DNA of 64,000 nt from Mucilaginibacter celer (GTDB lineage Bacteria; Bacteroidota; Bacteroidia; Sphingobacteriales; Sphingobacteriaceae): positions 5,580,001 through 5,644,000 of the forward strand of contig NZ_CP032869.1 of the NCBI RefSeq assembly GCF_003576455.2, read 5' to 3'. Under the pieces are notes generated by a model. The model made no database searches, had not been told where the DNA came from, and saw only the letters and a list, made by a program, of their open reading frames with translations. A program made the translations under genes and the position numbers. How positions within the stretch are numbered: position 1 is the first letter of the stretch; each line of letters starts with the position of its first letter. Shown here one piece after another: positions 17,131 through 26,187 of this stretch.

Positions 17131-17212
17131 CGTCATTGCGAGGAACGAAGCAATCGCGAACTATGCAGTGCGGATTTGCTCACGTGCGATTGCTTCGTTC
17201 CTCGCAATGACG
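17131..17212. repeat. long perfect intergenic palindrome (27-bp arms)
   Basis: Arms at 17131-17157 and 17186-17212 are perfectly complementary over 27 bp around a 28-base loop. The arm begins CGTCATTGCGAGGAACGAAG, a sequence I recognise as a common intergenic repeat of Sphingobacteriaceae. It lies between two convergent gene ends and may also stop transcription. Confidence 0.85.
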
Positions 17213-17251
17213 GGATGGTTAAAATGATGGTATACCTTTTAAACTCCTTTC

Positions 17252-20200
17252 CTACTCACTCCGCAAACTCTTCACCGGGTTAGCCAACGCGGCGCTCACC
17301 GCTTTGTACCCTACGCTTACCCAGGCAATAACCACCGAAGTCAGTATCGCCAAAATAAAAATATCCGCCCCTATGCTGATGCGATAGGCATAATCCTGCA
17401 ACCATTTGTGCATAAAATAATACCCCAACGGTGCTGATATGGCAAAGGCGATAACAATAAGTACCGTAAACTCTTTAGAAAACAAATAAACAATATGCCC
17501 TACCGAAGCGCCTAAAGTTTTACGGATGCCCACCTCTTTGGTGCGTTGCAGGGCCATAAATGACACCATGCCATACAAACCCAGGCAGGAAATAAAGATG
17601 GCTATGCCCGCAAATATTTTGTACAGCGTAGATAATTTATCCTCGTCGCGGTAAAAGCTTTCGATGGTTTTATCCAGGAACTGGTACTCGTACACGCCTT
17701 CGGGAAAAGTTTTGTTCCAGAGGTTATCGATGCCGGCGAGGGTTTGTTTTATATTTTGGGGCTGCACCTTGATATTCAATTTAGAGTATTGCGATTTCCA
17801 TGGCCCCATTAGCACCGGCGGGATGGTGTTACGCAACGAGATTGTGTTAAAATCCTTCACCACGCCGGTAATGCGGGCTTTCAGCTTTTTATCATCCCAA
17901 AGCATAATGTATTTGCCGATGGCCTGCTTCGGGTCGGTGATGCCAAGTTTGTGGATGAGGGTTTCGTTTACTACATAGCCCGATATGGTATCGGTTTTTT
18001 TATACGGAGCTCCTGCTACAAATTTAATGTCGTAAAGATTGAAAAACTCAGCATCAGCCCATCTCAGGCAGGCACCGAAATCAACCTGTTTAGCGGCATT
18101 ATTAAATTTAAAATCGCTGTACCAGCCGCTGTTATCCGAAGGGCCGTACAAGCTCAGGCTCACATCTTTAATTCCCGGCTGCGCCAACAGCTGATCCTTC
18201 AAGGCACTCACCCTCGACCGGCTTATGCTATCCCCGGGGAAAGGAACCGTAATCACCGCGTCTTTATTAAACCCTAAGGATTTGGTTCGAAAATAATTCA
18301 TCTGGTAAATCAACACCAGGGTGCCTATCACCAAAAGCTGCGCTATGCAAAACTGCGCCACCACAAGTACCCGGCGCAGGGAAATGCCGCTTGTGCGCCC
18401 GGCATTGATCTTATTTCGCAAAGCCGTTATCGGGTTATAGCCCGATAATACCAGCGCCGGGTAAAAGCCTGCCAAAAACGTAACGCCGATGATCAGGCCT
18501 ATCAAAAACAAAATCACTAACGGATCGGCCAGGAAACCTCCGCTTAGCTTGATCTCCAGCAGGCCGTTAAGCATCGGTAAGGCTATCATGGCTATTAACA
18601 CGGCCAGCACAACGGCAAATAAGGTAATGATGAGCGTCTCGCTTATAAATTGCAACACCAACTGGTAACGGTTGCTGCCCAGCACCTTACGGATACCTAC
18701 CTCTTTCGAGCGGTTTACGGCCTGGGCCGTGGCCAGGTTAATGAAGTTAACACAGGCGATGATGAGCAGGAATAACCCGATCAAACTAATCACATTGATC
18801 AACTGCCTGCTAAACGGGTGACCGCCATACACGCCTACCTCGGTATTGTAGTGCATCTCCTTAAGGGCTTGCAATTGATAGCCGCTGTCTTTATTGTAAG
18901 GCGGCGGGATGCGTTTTTTGGCGAAAGTCGCAAGCTGGGCATTAAACTGTTTTTCGTTTACGCCGGCTGGTAAAATAATAAAGCTGTTGCGATCTCCGAA
19001 GGTGCTGATCCAGTCCTTGGCATTGCCGTTCAGGTCGCCGCCTTTTTCAATGAGGCTGATCCAGGAGATGGCCAGCTTGATGGGGATATCGGTGTTTACC
19101 GGGGTATCTTCAATAATGCCGGTCACTTTCAGGTCGCGGCGGTTTTCGTAGCGGATGGTTTTGCCCATGGCATTGTGCCAGTCGCCGAAAAACTTGTTGG
19201 CTTCCTCGCGGGAGAGGATAATGGTTTTAGGATCGGCGAGGGCGGTGTTTTTATCGCCGGCCAGCCATTTATAATCAAACATTTTAAAAAATTCGGGGTC
19301 GGCATAGTAGGCCAGGTCTTCCCTGAATTTTTTAAAGGTGCTGGTATTGCGCACATCGCCAACGGTATAGTGCGAACCATCGTTTTTCATGATGTTGGCC
19401 GCCAGCTTTATTTCGGGAAAGTCGAGCCGCAGGCCCTCTACCATGGGCAAAGGCGTACCCGAACCGGCGTGTACCCCATCGGGGCCGTGGCTTACGTTCA
19501 GCACGCGGTAAATGCGATCTTTATTGGTATGGTAGTTATCAAAACTTGTTTGATACTGCACAACCAAAAATATGAGCAGGCAGGCCGCCACGCCTATGGC
19601 CAAACCGGTAATATTAATGGTGGCGTAGCTTTTATTGCGCATCAGGTTGCGCCAGGCTATTTTGAAGTAATTTTTAAACATAACGTAAGGATTTGATTTT
19701 TTAACGACCAGCTTTTTGGCCGTTTCCTGGTTTAAAATTACTGCCGCAAAATGGGGCTGGCGTTCCATGTTATAATTTGGTCGCTCTTTTTTCAGTTCAA
19801 TTTTGTATTCGGCGGGGCTTTTGCCGGTTAGTTGTTTAAAAGTGCGGTTGAAAGTGGTTTTGGAGTTAAAGCCCGATTCGAAGGCGATGCCCAGCAGGGT
19901 AAGATGATCATAAGCCGGATCCTGCATGTTGCGGGCTACCTCGGCAACCCGGTATTCGTTAATCAAATCGTTAAAGCTTTTTTTGAGCACCGTATTGATA
20001 ATGCGCGATAATTCGTTAGGGTGCAGATCAAGCTTTTCGGCCAGCGAGCGCAGGCTCAGCTCCGGGTCCTGGTAATAGCGGTTGGCTTTAAGGGCCTGCT
20101 TTAACCAGGTACCTTTTTGCTTTGATTGGGCCGGGGGCGCAGGCTTATAAACCGGCGGCGTAGCCAAGGGCTCGCCCGCCCCTACCCTTAAAAAAGCGGT

Positions 20201-20938
20201 GCCTGCCGTGTAAAGTGCCAGTACAGCCAAAAGCAGGTAAAAGGGATACCAGGTATGAGCGCCTAACCCGTTTGGATAAAAAAACCAGCCCAGCACCGCG
20301 AAAAGCATCCAACACAACCACAGCACACCGAAACCACCCAACTGCTGATGCAGCCACCGCATTTGGTAGCGGTATCTATCGCCATTGGTAAATTTAATGC
20401 AGTGGTAAAAGTTTTCTATTTGTTTGTGCGACGCATACAGGTAGCCAATAGCCCCGATAAAGGCCAACGCCTGCAACACAGGATTTACCTGCTGCCACAG
20501 CAATGTATCGTAAACGGCTTTGCTCGTTTTAACACTTTCGCTGCCGGCCCATAGCTGAGCGCCCAGCTCCAACAATACAGGCACAAAATGCAGCAGCTGT
20601 TTAAAGCGGAACCGGTATTGCGGCCTGGTTATTTTGAGCACATAAAAATAAACAAGCGGCCCAAAAGCCAGCGAAAACTGCAAAGGCCACCGGCTCCAAT
20701 TGGGGAGATAGGTTGATAGCCCCACATCGATAGCCAATACGCGGGCTATGTATAAAACAATAACCACCAGCGCCAGGGCCAAAAACCGGTTGGCGGTTTT
20801 ATTTTCCTTTTTGCCGAACCATAAAAGCGCAGCCGAGGCCAGGCCAAGGAAGATGGTTCCTAAAAAAGCCAGGTCGTAAGCGTTGATATGGAATGTGTAG
20901 GTTTTCAATCTGGTTATTTGGCGCAATTGCTGCGCCAA
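17252..20938 (-). CDS. fusion protein: membrane AraC-type regulator plus MacB/FtsX ABC permease
   Basis: One uninterrupted frame of 1228 residues. Residues ~20-250 form seven hydrophobic helices. Residues ~283-384 are an AraC helix-turn-helix domain (LSLRSLAEKLDLHPNELSRIIN and LGIAFESGFNSKTTFNRTFKQLTGKSPAEYK). From residue 420 (MFKNYFKIAWRNLMRNKSY) a complete ~809-residue MacB/FtsX permease follows, with periplasmic MacB_PCD regions and two FtsX blocks (NRSKEVGIRKVLGS and QRTKEVGIRKTLGAS). Each half is normally a separate protein. The DNA-binding domain would sit on the cytoplasmic face before the first permease helix. Whether an internal start at 19681 also yields a free permease is unknown. 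No ATPase gene is adjacent. Confidence 0.85.
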   Translation of the reverse strand: MAQQLRQITRLKTYTFHINAYDLAFLGTIFLGLASAALLWFGKKENKTANRFLALALVVIVLYIARVLAIDVGLSTYLPNWSRWPLQFSLAFGPLVYFYVLKITRPQYRFRFKQLLHFVPVLLELGAQLWAGSESVKTSKAVYDTLLWQQVNPVLQALAFIGAIGYLYASHKQIENFYHCIKFTNGDRYRYQMRWLHQQLGGFGVLWLCWMLFAVLGWFFYPNGLGAHTWYPFYLLLAVLALYTAGTAFLRVGAGEPLATPPVYKPAPPAQSKQKGTWLKQALKANRYYQDPELSLRSLAEKLDLHPNELSRIINTVLKKSFNDLINEYRVAEVARNMQDPAYDHLTLLGIAFESGFNSKTTFNRTFKQLTGKSPAEYKIELKKERPNYNMERQPHFAAVILNQETAKKLVVKKSNPYVMFKNYFKIAWRNLMRNKSYATINITGLAIGVAACLLIFLVVQYQTSFDNYHTNKDRIYRVLNVSHGPDGVHAGSGTPLPMVEGLRLDFPEIKLAANIMKNDGSHYTVGDVRNTSTFKKFREDLAYYADPEFFKMFDYKWLAGDKNTALADPKTIILSREEANKFFGDWHNAMGKTIRYENRRDLKVTGIIEDTPVNTDIPIKLAISWISLIEKGGDLNGNAKDWISTFGDRNSFIILPAGVNEKQFNAQLATFAKKRIPPPYNKDSGYQLQALKEMHYNTEVGVYGGHPFSRQLINVISLIGLFLLIIACVNFINLATAQAVNRSKEVGIRKVLGSNRYQLVLQFISETLIITLFAVVLAVLIAMIALPMLNGLLEIKLSGGFLADPLVILFLIGLIIGVTFLAGFYPALVLSGYNPITALRNKINAGRTSGISLRRVLVVAQFCIAQLLVIGTLVLIYQMNYFRTKSLGFNKDAVITVPFPGDSISRSRVSALKDQLLAQPGIKDVSLSLYGPSDNSGWYSDFKFNNAAKQVDFGACLRWADAEFFNLYDIKFVAGAPYKKTDTISGYVVNETLIHKLGITDPKQAIGKYIMLWDDKKLKARITGVVKDFNTISLRNTIPPVLMGPWKSQYSKLNIKVQPQNIKQTLAGIDNLWNKTFPEGVYEYQFLDKTIESFYRDEDKLSTLYKIFAGIAIFISCLGLYGMVSFMALQRTKEVGIRKTLGASVGHIVYLFSKEFTVLIVIAFAISAPLGYYFMHKWLQDYAYRISIGADIFILAILTSVVIAWVSVGYKAVSAALANPVKSLRSE

Positions 20939-21186
20939 AGTTATAAGTTATTTATTTTGAGTGTGTTGGATTATTGGGTTGTGGGGTGGGTGTAATGGAA
21001 GCGGACGGGTGGGTGTGCGGTTTTGGGGGGAGGAAGGATAATCATTTGTTTTCTAAAGCTTTCAAAAACTACTCTTTTGATTAGCTGATGTTTACATAAA
21101 AAAACAAATTTTAGTTTCTTCACAATGAGTATTATTAATATTCATATATTTATTTTCCAATATCAAACTATATCACAGTACTTTTA

Positions 21187-22407
21187 ATGCCCGCATCAAA
21201 AACTCAGCAAGCGACATCAGCCTCGGATACCTCGATTGGGTTTGATTATCAATTTTATCAATTCTTTTTATTGTTGTTAGACCTTCGCCACGGCGAGGAA
21301 ATCGGCCTTGAGGAAAAAGACGATGTACATGTTGATTTAGCGGACGGGACGCAGTTGCTAATCCAAACCAAGCACACCGTTCAGATAAATGCAACTGGAC
21401 AAGCAATCAATCTCACAGAAAGAGATAAAGATCTTTGGAAAACTCTATCTAATTGGACTAAAGTAATCAGCGATCAAAGCGATGCGAAAGCTTTCTTAAA
21501 ACTAACAACGTTCCAATTATCAACCAATAAACAAGCTGTAACTAACCCTTTTGTTCTAAACATTATTAGATTACAAAATGGAGACATTAAGATTAAAGAT
21601 TTTAAAGATTATCTCAAGGAACTCGCTAAGAACACAGAAGACGCCACAATTAAAGACTACATAGATCGCTTTAGAGGAATGGCTTCTGAATTACTAACTC
21701 TCTTCGCAAAAAAGATTGCCTTCCAACTCAATCATGACGACTTAATCAGTGCTATAAAAATGCGTCTATTGGAAAAAATCCATATTAAAGAACGTGTTGA
21801 CGACGTTTATAGAAATCTGCATTCCGAATTAAGAGACACCAATTACCTCAACGTTAAAGCTGATATTAAAAATGTGATTAGTTTTGAACGATTTAATCAA
21901 AAGTTTGGCAAATGTTTTCAGGTAGCAATCAGCACAAAACTCCCCATCCGAGATTTGCCTTATATCCTACCAGACCATCCAGAGCAACAACTTTTCATAC
22001 GGCAATTTTTGGATATTGGTGACATGTCGGCTACTGAAAAAGATGTAATTATTGCTTACACTACTCAAATGCTTCAATTACTTAATAATCTAAAAGAATG
22101 GGAAAGCAATGGTGATTTTCTGGAATCCGATCGCAAAAAATTTAATAAAGAAACATCCTTAATTCAACAGACCGCATTTAAAGCCACATTTCGTCGTATC
22201 AAAGCTAAGATTGAAGGAGGTCAAAATCTCGACGACCTCGACGATGAAATTAAAACATCTGCCGTTTCACTACTTGACGAAATGCGGAGACAAATTCTTC
22301 AGTTTGATGAAACCCAACTTTCATTAGAACTGAGCCATGGGCATTTTTATCTTTTAACAGAGGAAAGCGAAATCGGTTGGCACATGGACTGGAAAAATCG
22401 TTATTAA
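21187..22407 (+). CDS. ABC-three-component (ABC-3C) system effector protein with predicted dsDNA nuclease domain
   Basis: The protein has 406 residues. Residues 16-66 (GFDYQFYQFFLLLLDL ... LEEKDDVHV ... LLIQTKHTV) look like the N-terminus of a DUF4297/Cap4-type restriction-endonuclease-fold nuclease: an acidic pair at 45-46 and a QxK at 60-62 form the expected catalytic D...QxK arrangement. The remaining ~300 helical residues, ending in a WHMDWKNRY tail, fit the C-terminal domain that typifies ABC-3C effectors. It is first in a three-gene unit, 1 base before the middle component. Codon and base use are more AT-rich than the neighbours, suggesting transfer. The specific ABC-3C subtype cannot be assigned by eye. 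Confidence 0.7.
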   Translation: MPASKTQQATSASDTSIGFDYQFYQFFLLLLDLRHGEEIGLEEKDDVHVDLADGTQLLIQTKHTVQINATGQAINLTERDKDLWKTLSNWTKVISDQSDAKAFLKLTTFQLSTNKQAVTNPFVLNIIRLQNGDIKIKDFKDYLKELAKNTEDATIKDYIDRFRGMASELLTLFAKKIAFQLNHDDLISAIKMRLLEKIHIKERVDDVYRNLHSELRDTNYLNVKADIKNVISFERFNQKFGKCFQVAISTKLPIRDLPYILPDHPEQQLFIRQFLDIGDMSATEKDVIIAYTTQMLQLLNNLKEWESNGDFLESDRKKFNKETSLIQQTAFKATFRRIKAKIEGGQNLDDLDDEIKTSAVSLLDEMRRQILQFDETQLSLELSHGHFYLLTEESEIGWHMDWKNRY

Positions 22408-22408
22408 T

Positions 22409-22873
22409 ATGAATCAAACTTCCGCGACAATAAATAATAATGAGGCTTTGGCAAGCCTTGCCGTTGGCTATTTGCTAAAGGTTTACGGAACAATTAGTGC
22501 AGCTAAAGTAATGTTAATATTACCTTTCATTCTGCATCCTCCTACTGTTCGTAAACTTCGGGGAAGCTCTTTAAAAAGAAGCTTAGAAGAGTTTATTGTA
22601 AAAAGCCCCGAGTGTTTTATAAGTTTCAACGCACGTTTTAATGACTACCTTCCTCTATCTGTTAACGCAGTGACAATTCTACAGGAAATGAATATAATAA
22701 GCATTGTACGTGATCAAATTACATATAATCACGCATCAAATTTCAGTCCTGAATATAGTAGCCACGTTGGAAAACGGGCAGATGATTTTTTTGTCGCCAT
22801 TAACACCTTGGCTGATCTTTTCCGTGATCAAAATGAGAACTCACTCTACCTTAAACTTAAAATCGAATTATGA
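22409..22873 (+). CDS. ABC-three-component system middle component
   Basis: The 154-residue protein begins one base after the previous stop and overlaps the next gene by 4 bases (ATGA), so the three are translated together. The pattern NNEALASLAVGYLLKVYG...VMLILPFILHPPTVRKLRGS and SLEEFIVKSPECFISFNARFNDYLPLSVNAVTILQEM fits the small helical middle components (MC) of ABC-3C systems, which link the effector with the ATPase. No catalytic motif is expected. Assignment depends on both sequence style and position between the nuclease-like protein and the DUF3732 ATPase. Confidence 0.7.
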   Translation: MNQTSATINNNEALASLAVGYLLKVYGTISAAKVMLILPFILHPPTVRKLRGSSLKRSLEEFIVKSPECFISFNARFNDYLPLSVNAVTILQEMNIISIVRDQITYNHASNFSPEYSSHVGKRADDFFVAINTLADLFRDQNENSLYLKLKIEL

Positions 22874-24819
22874 GATTCCATATCAACAAAATCATACTCT
22901 GGTTCAAAAATGAGTCTGCTCCGCGTATGCTCGAATTGATACCAAATAAAGTTAACGTAATTACTGGAGGGAGTGGCACTGGTAAAACCAGCATCTTATC
23001 CATCTTCGATTATTGCATGCTCTCTACTAAAGCCAATATCCCCCAAGAAGCAATTAATGAGAACGTCGCATGGTATGGCATAGACTTTAAGATTAATGAT
23101 AAAGATTTTCTTCTCGCTCGCAAAAGTCCGGTAGGTAATACAGGATCAGATGAAATTTATTTTTCCAGCGACAATACATTTCCAGAAAAATTGGCAAAAA
23201 ATAATGACATTAAACAAGTCAAGTCTATTTTGGAAAAGGAGTTTGGCATTGATGAAAGTCTAAAAATTCCATTTGGGGGTAAGTATATCTCAGCAGGATC
23301 AAAAATTTCTTATAGATATTTTTTGTTATTCAATACACTTTCGGAGGATACTATCGCACATACTAAAGAGTTCTTCGATTATCATTTATATGATAGGGAC
23401 AAATATATCGAAGCTCTCGATAGAATATTCTATCTCGCTCTCGGAGTAGACGATGTAGGTAACGTATTGGTTAAAGAGAAGATTGATGGCCTGGAAAAAG
23501 ATTTAGCAAAGATCGAGAAACGAAAAAAAGCTCTTGATAAAGAGGAAAAGCTTTTCGCACAACAAATTATTCGACTTATCAATCGCGCACAAGAATATGA
23601 TCTTATAGAGCGACGTCTGTTCACAATTGAAGAAGGACGTGAACGTCTAAATCAATTAGTCAACCAATTCCGAACAGCTACTTACTCTAATAACATGCAG
23701 CAGGTTGACGAATTGAATAAGCGAAAACGGACTATCTATAGGCAAATCAGAAACTTAGAACGCTTTAATGTTGAATATGATACCTATAAAAAGAATCTTA
23801 GCAACGATTACGAAAGTTTAAAACCTATAGAATATCTCAATCAAAATTTTGGTGAGTTGATTCCGACATTAGAGGTGCGTACGTTTCTTAACTCTCTCGA
23901 AGGTTCACTTCGGACTATTAGGGATGAGATCGCCAAAAAGAAGCCTATTTCAATAAATGTCAAAGCAGAAGTTACTACTTTAAAAAATCGGATCATAGAG
24001 ATTGATGCAGAATTAGCCACATTGCCAACATCAACTAAAGATTATACCGATGAAGCACAAAAATTTATTTTTATCGGAGAATTAAAATCCCAATTGGCCT
24101 TTTATGAGAAAAATTGGGAACTCGAGCTTGATGCTGATAATGAACAAGAATTGGCTGAGGAAATTGAAACACTGAGGGGTGTATTAAAAAACAATAACGA
24201 AAAACGCAGATTAATCCTATCCGATCTTGAGGGCTTAATTCAAAACTTTTTTGATTCTTCAGAAGACGCTTTGGGAGTTTATAAAGGCTACAAAGTTCTT
24301 GTTGATGTTTCTGAAAAAAGCCTGAAACTTCGTAAAGCAAAAGAACTCCAGGCTCAAAATACAATTGGAAGCAAATCCAATTACATGTTCTTGCATCTAT
24401 TTTTATTTCTCGGTCTGCATGAACATTTCATCAGTTTGCCGCATAGTTACGTCCCGCAATTTTTAATCTTAGATCAACCAAGTCAACCATATTATGAGAA
24501 TACAAAAGTTAATGAAAACGTAACGGATATTCCTAAAGATGACGACAAGATCAAATTACAATCAGCCTTTCAATTACTGAATGATTTTATTACCAAAATC
24601 AATACTGATTATAAGACCGATTTTCAAATCATTATGCTCGAACATGCACCAGAGCGCTATTGGACGGAAAAGAATCTGAACAATTTCCATCTTGTCGAGG
24701 AATTTCGTAATGGAAACGCACTAATCCCTGAACGAGCAACTGTACCTGTAAAAAAGACAACAGAAGAAACGAAAAACGACACACCGAAAAAACCAAAAGG
24801 TGGTTCAAAAAAGAAATAA
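22870..24819 (+). CDS. DUF3732 ABC/SMC-like ATPase of an ABC-three-component system
   Basis: The 649-residue protein opens with a Rad50/RecN-like ATPase head: Walker A GGSGTGKTS at residues 33-41. A long charged, coiled-coil-rich middle section (about 200-460) follows, then a second head part with a diverged signature (GSKSNYMFLHL, 501-511), Walker B QFLILDQPSQP (530-540, Gln in place of the usual catalytic Glu), and IIMLEHAPERYW near 620. This is the DUF3732 family, the ATPase of ABC-3C conflict systems. The C-terminus is a Lys-rich tail. It is the last gene of the unit, and a strong terminator follows. Confidence 0.82.
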   Translation: MRFHINKIILWFKNESAPRMLELIPNKVNVITGGSGTGKTSILSIFDYCMLSTKANIPQEAINENVAWYGIDFKINDKDFLLARKSPVGNTGSDEIYFSSDNTFPEKLAKNNDIKQVKSILEKEFGIDESLKIPFGGKYISAGSKISYRYFLLFNTLSEDTIAHTKEFFDYHLYDRDKYIEALDRIFYLALGVDDVGNVLVKEKIDGLEKDLAKIEKRKKALDKEEKLFAQQIIRLINRAQEYDLIERRLFTIEEGRERLNQLVNQFRTATYSNNMQQVDELNKRKRTIYRQIRNLERFNVEYDTYKKNLSNDYESLKPIEYLNQNFGELIPTLEVRTFLNSLEGSLRTIRDEIAKKKPISINVKAEVTTLKNRIIEIDAELATLPTSTKDYTDEAQKFIFIGELKSQLAFYEKNWELELDADNEQELAEEIETLRGVLKNNNEKRRLILSDLEGLIQNFFDSSEDALGVYKGYKVLVDVSEKSLKLRKAKELQAQNTIGSKSNYMFLHLFLFLGLHEHFISLPHSYVPQFLILDQPSQPYYENTKVNENVTDIPKDDDKIKLQSAFQLLNDFITKINTDYKTDFQIIMLEHAPERYWTEKNLNNFHLVEEFRNGNALIPERATVPVKKTTEETKNDTPKKPKGGSKKK

Positions 24820-24825
24820 TCGGAC

Positions 24826-24864
24826 AAATAAAGGCAAATCATAAATCTTGATTTGCCTTTATTT
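24826..24864 (+). terminator. terminator after the ABC-3C operon
   Basis: A perfect 15-bp stem (24826-24840 with 24850-24864, core AAAGGCAAATC/GATTTGCCTTT) starts 7 bases after the ATPase stop and ends in a TTTATTTATG tail. Confidence 0.75.
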
Positions 24865-24917
24865 ATGCTTATGCAAATTGCATTTCAACAAAAATTACGT
24901 CCACTTAACTCACCCCC

Positions 24918-25175
24918 TCACCCCAAACAAAAACCTCGTCCCCTCCCCAACTCCGATTCCACCCAAATCCGGCCATTATGCCGTTCTAAAATCCGTTTAA
25001 TAATAGTTAAGCCCATCCCCACCCCTTCATATTGGCTGCTACTATTATGCAGTCGGCTAAAAGTTTAGAAGATTTTTTGATGGTTTTCTTTGGCTATGCC
25101 TATGCCGTTGTCGCTTACTTCAAACACCAGTTCGTCGTCTTGTTTAAAGCTGCGTACGGTTGGTTGGCGAGGTGG
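24918..25175 (-). pseudogene. decayed C-terminal fragment of a histidine kinase (HATPase_c domain)
   Basis: Read on the minus strand, the segment encodes VFEVSDNGIGIAKENHQKIF, then an in-frame TAA, then TFSRLHNSSSQYEGVGMGL, TIIKRILERHNGRIWVESELG and a closing TGA at 24918-24920. These are the DxGxG, F-box and GxGLxI elements of a sensor kinase ATPase domain in the right order. The internal stop and the absence of an upstream kinase body show it is a remnant. The surviving part ends just downstream of the ABC-3C operon, on the opposite strand, which suggests that insertion or deletion at this spot removed the rest. Confidence 0.78.
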
Positions 25176-25251
25176 TTACATTGAGCATATCATTTACATG
25201 TGTACCATAACTAAATTACATTCTCTCAACGGTCGCCGTATCCATATTCCT

Positions 25252-25259
25252 TATCTTTG
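25252..25259 (+). promoter_or_regulatory. -7 promoter box (TATCTTTG) before map
   Basis: Exact fit to the Bacteroidota TAnnTTTG consensus, 19 bases before the ATG at 25279. The -33 TTG was not found, so the 5' leader would be short. Confidence 0.45.
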
Positions 25260-25278
25260 CAAATCAAAAATTTGAGCC

Positions 25279-26043
25279 ATGTCAATCTCCACCGATAACG
25301 AAAAAAACGGCATGCAGCAAGCCAGCGATGCTGTAGCCATCACCCTCAAAAAAATGCGTGAGTATGCCAAACCCGGCATCTCAACCAAAGAGCTTGACGA
25401 GTACGGTGGCGAATTACTGGCACAAATGGGCGCAAAATCTGCCCCTTATTTAACTTACAATTTCCCGGGCTATACCTGTATCAGCGTGAATAACGTAGTT
25501 GCCCACGGCGTACCGTCGGAAGAACTGATTTTACAGGAAGGCGACCTGGTTAACATCGATGTATCGGCCGAGTTGAATGGTTATTGGGCGGATAACGGCG
25601 GATCATTTGTTTTAGGCGAGGATATTCACGGCCATGGCAAACTTGTGGAAGCCTCAAAAGATATCCTGAAAAAAGCTATAAGCAATATTAAAGGCGGTGT
25701 ACGGATTTCGGAGATAGGCAAACTGATTGAAACCGAAGCTAAAAAAGCCGGCTACACCGTTATCAAAAACCTCACCGGGCACGGCGTTGGCCGCAGCCTG
25801 CACGAAGAACCGCACGAAATTGCCAACTATTGCGACAGATATAACACTACCCGCTTTAAAAAGAATTCGGTGGTGGCGATAGAAACTTTCATTTCAACCA
25901 AATCAACCATTGCCGATACCCAGGACGATGGCTGGACATTGATTGGAAACAAAGGCGGCTATGTTGCCCAGCACGAGCATACCATTATGGTAACCAGCGG
26001 CCAGCCGGTGATATTTACAGCGCAGAACGGCATTTGGGATTAA
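25279..26043 (+). CDS. map: type I methionine aminopeptidase
   Basis: The 254-residue protein has every residue of the pita-bread active site: His76 (AHGVP), metal ligands Asp94 (NIDVSAE), Asp105 (WADNGGSF), His168 (GHGVG), Glu202 (AIETF) and Glu233 (QHEHT). The numbering is within three residues of E. coli MetAP. It removes the initiator methionine from nascent proteins in the cytoplasm. It stands alone here rather than in a ribosomal-protein operon, so a second map copy may exist elsewhere in the genome. A consensus -7 box lies just upstream. Confidence 0.93.
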   Translation: MSISTDNEKNGMQQASDAVAITLKKMREYAKPGISTKELDEYGGELLAQMGAKSAPYLTYNFPGYTCISVNNVVAHGVPSEELILQEGDLVNIDVSAELNGYWADNGGSFVLGEDIHGHGKLVEASKDILKKAISNIKGGVRISEIGKLIETEAKKAGYTVIKNLTGHGVGRSLHEEPHEIANYCDRYNTTRFKKNSVVAIETFISTKSTIADTQDDGWTLIGNKGGYVAQHEHTIMVTSGQPVIFTAQNGIWD

Positions 26044-26187
26044 TGCCAGGATGACCGGTAAAAACGTGCTGCGACATTAATAAAACGCATTTTTTTGCGT
26101 AAAAACCTGCTGTTGAGCGGGGGAATAAATGACAATACTTCATCAAAAGTATTTCATCAAAGCCCTATATTTATCCCAAAAACCTAA

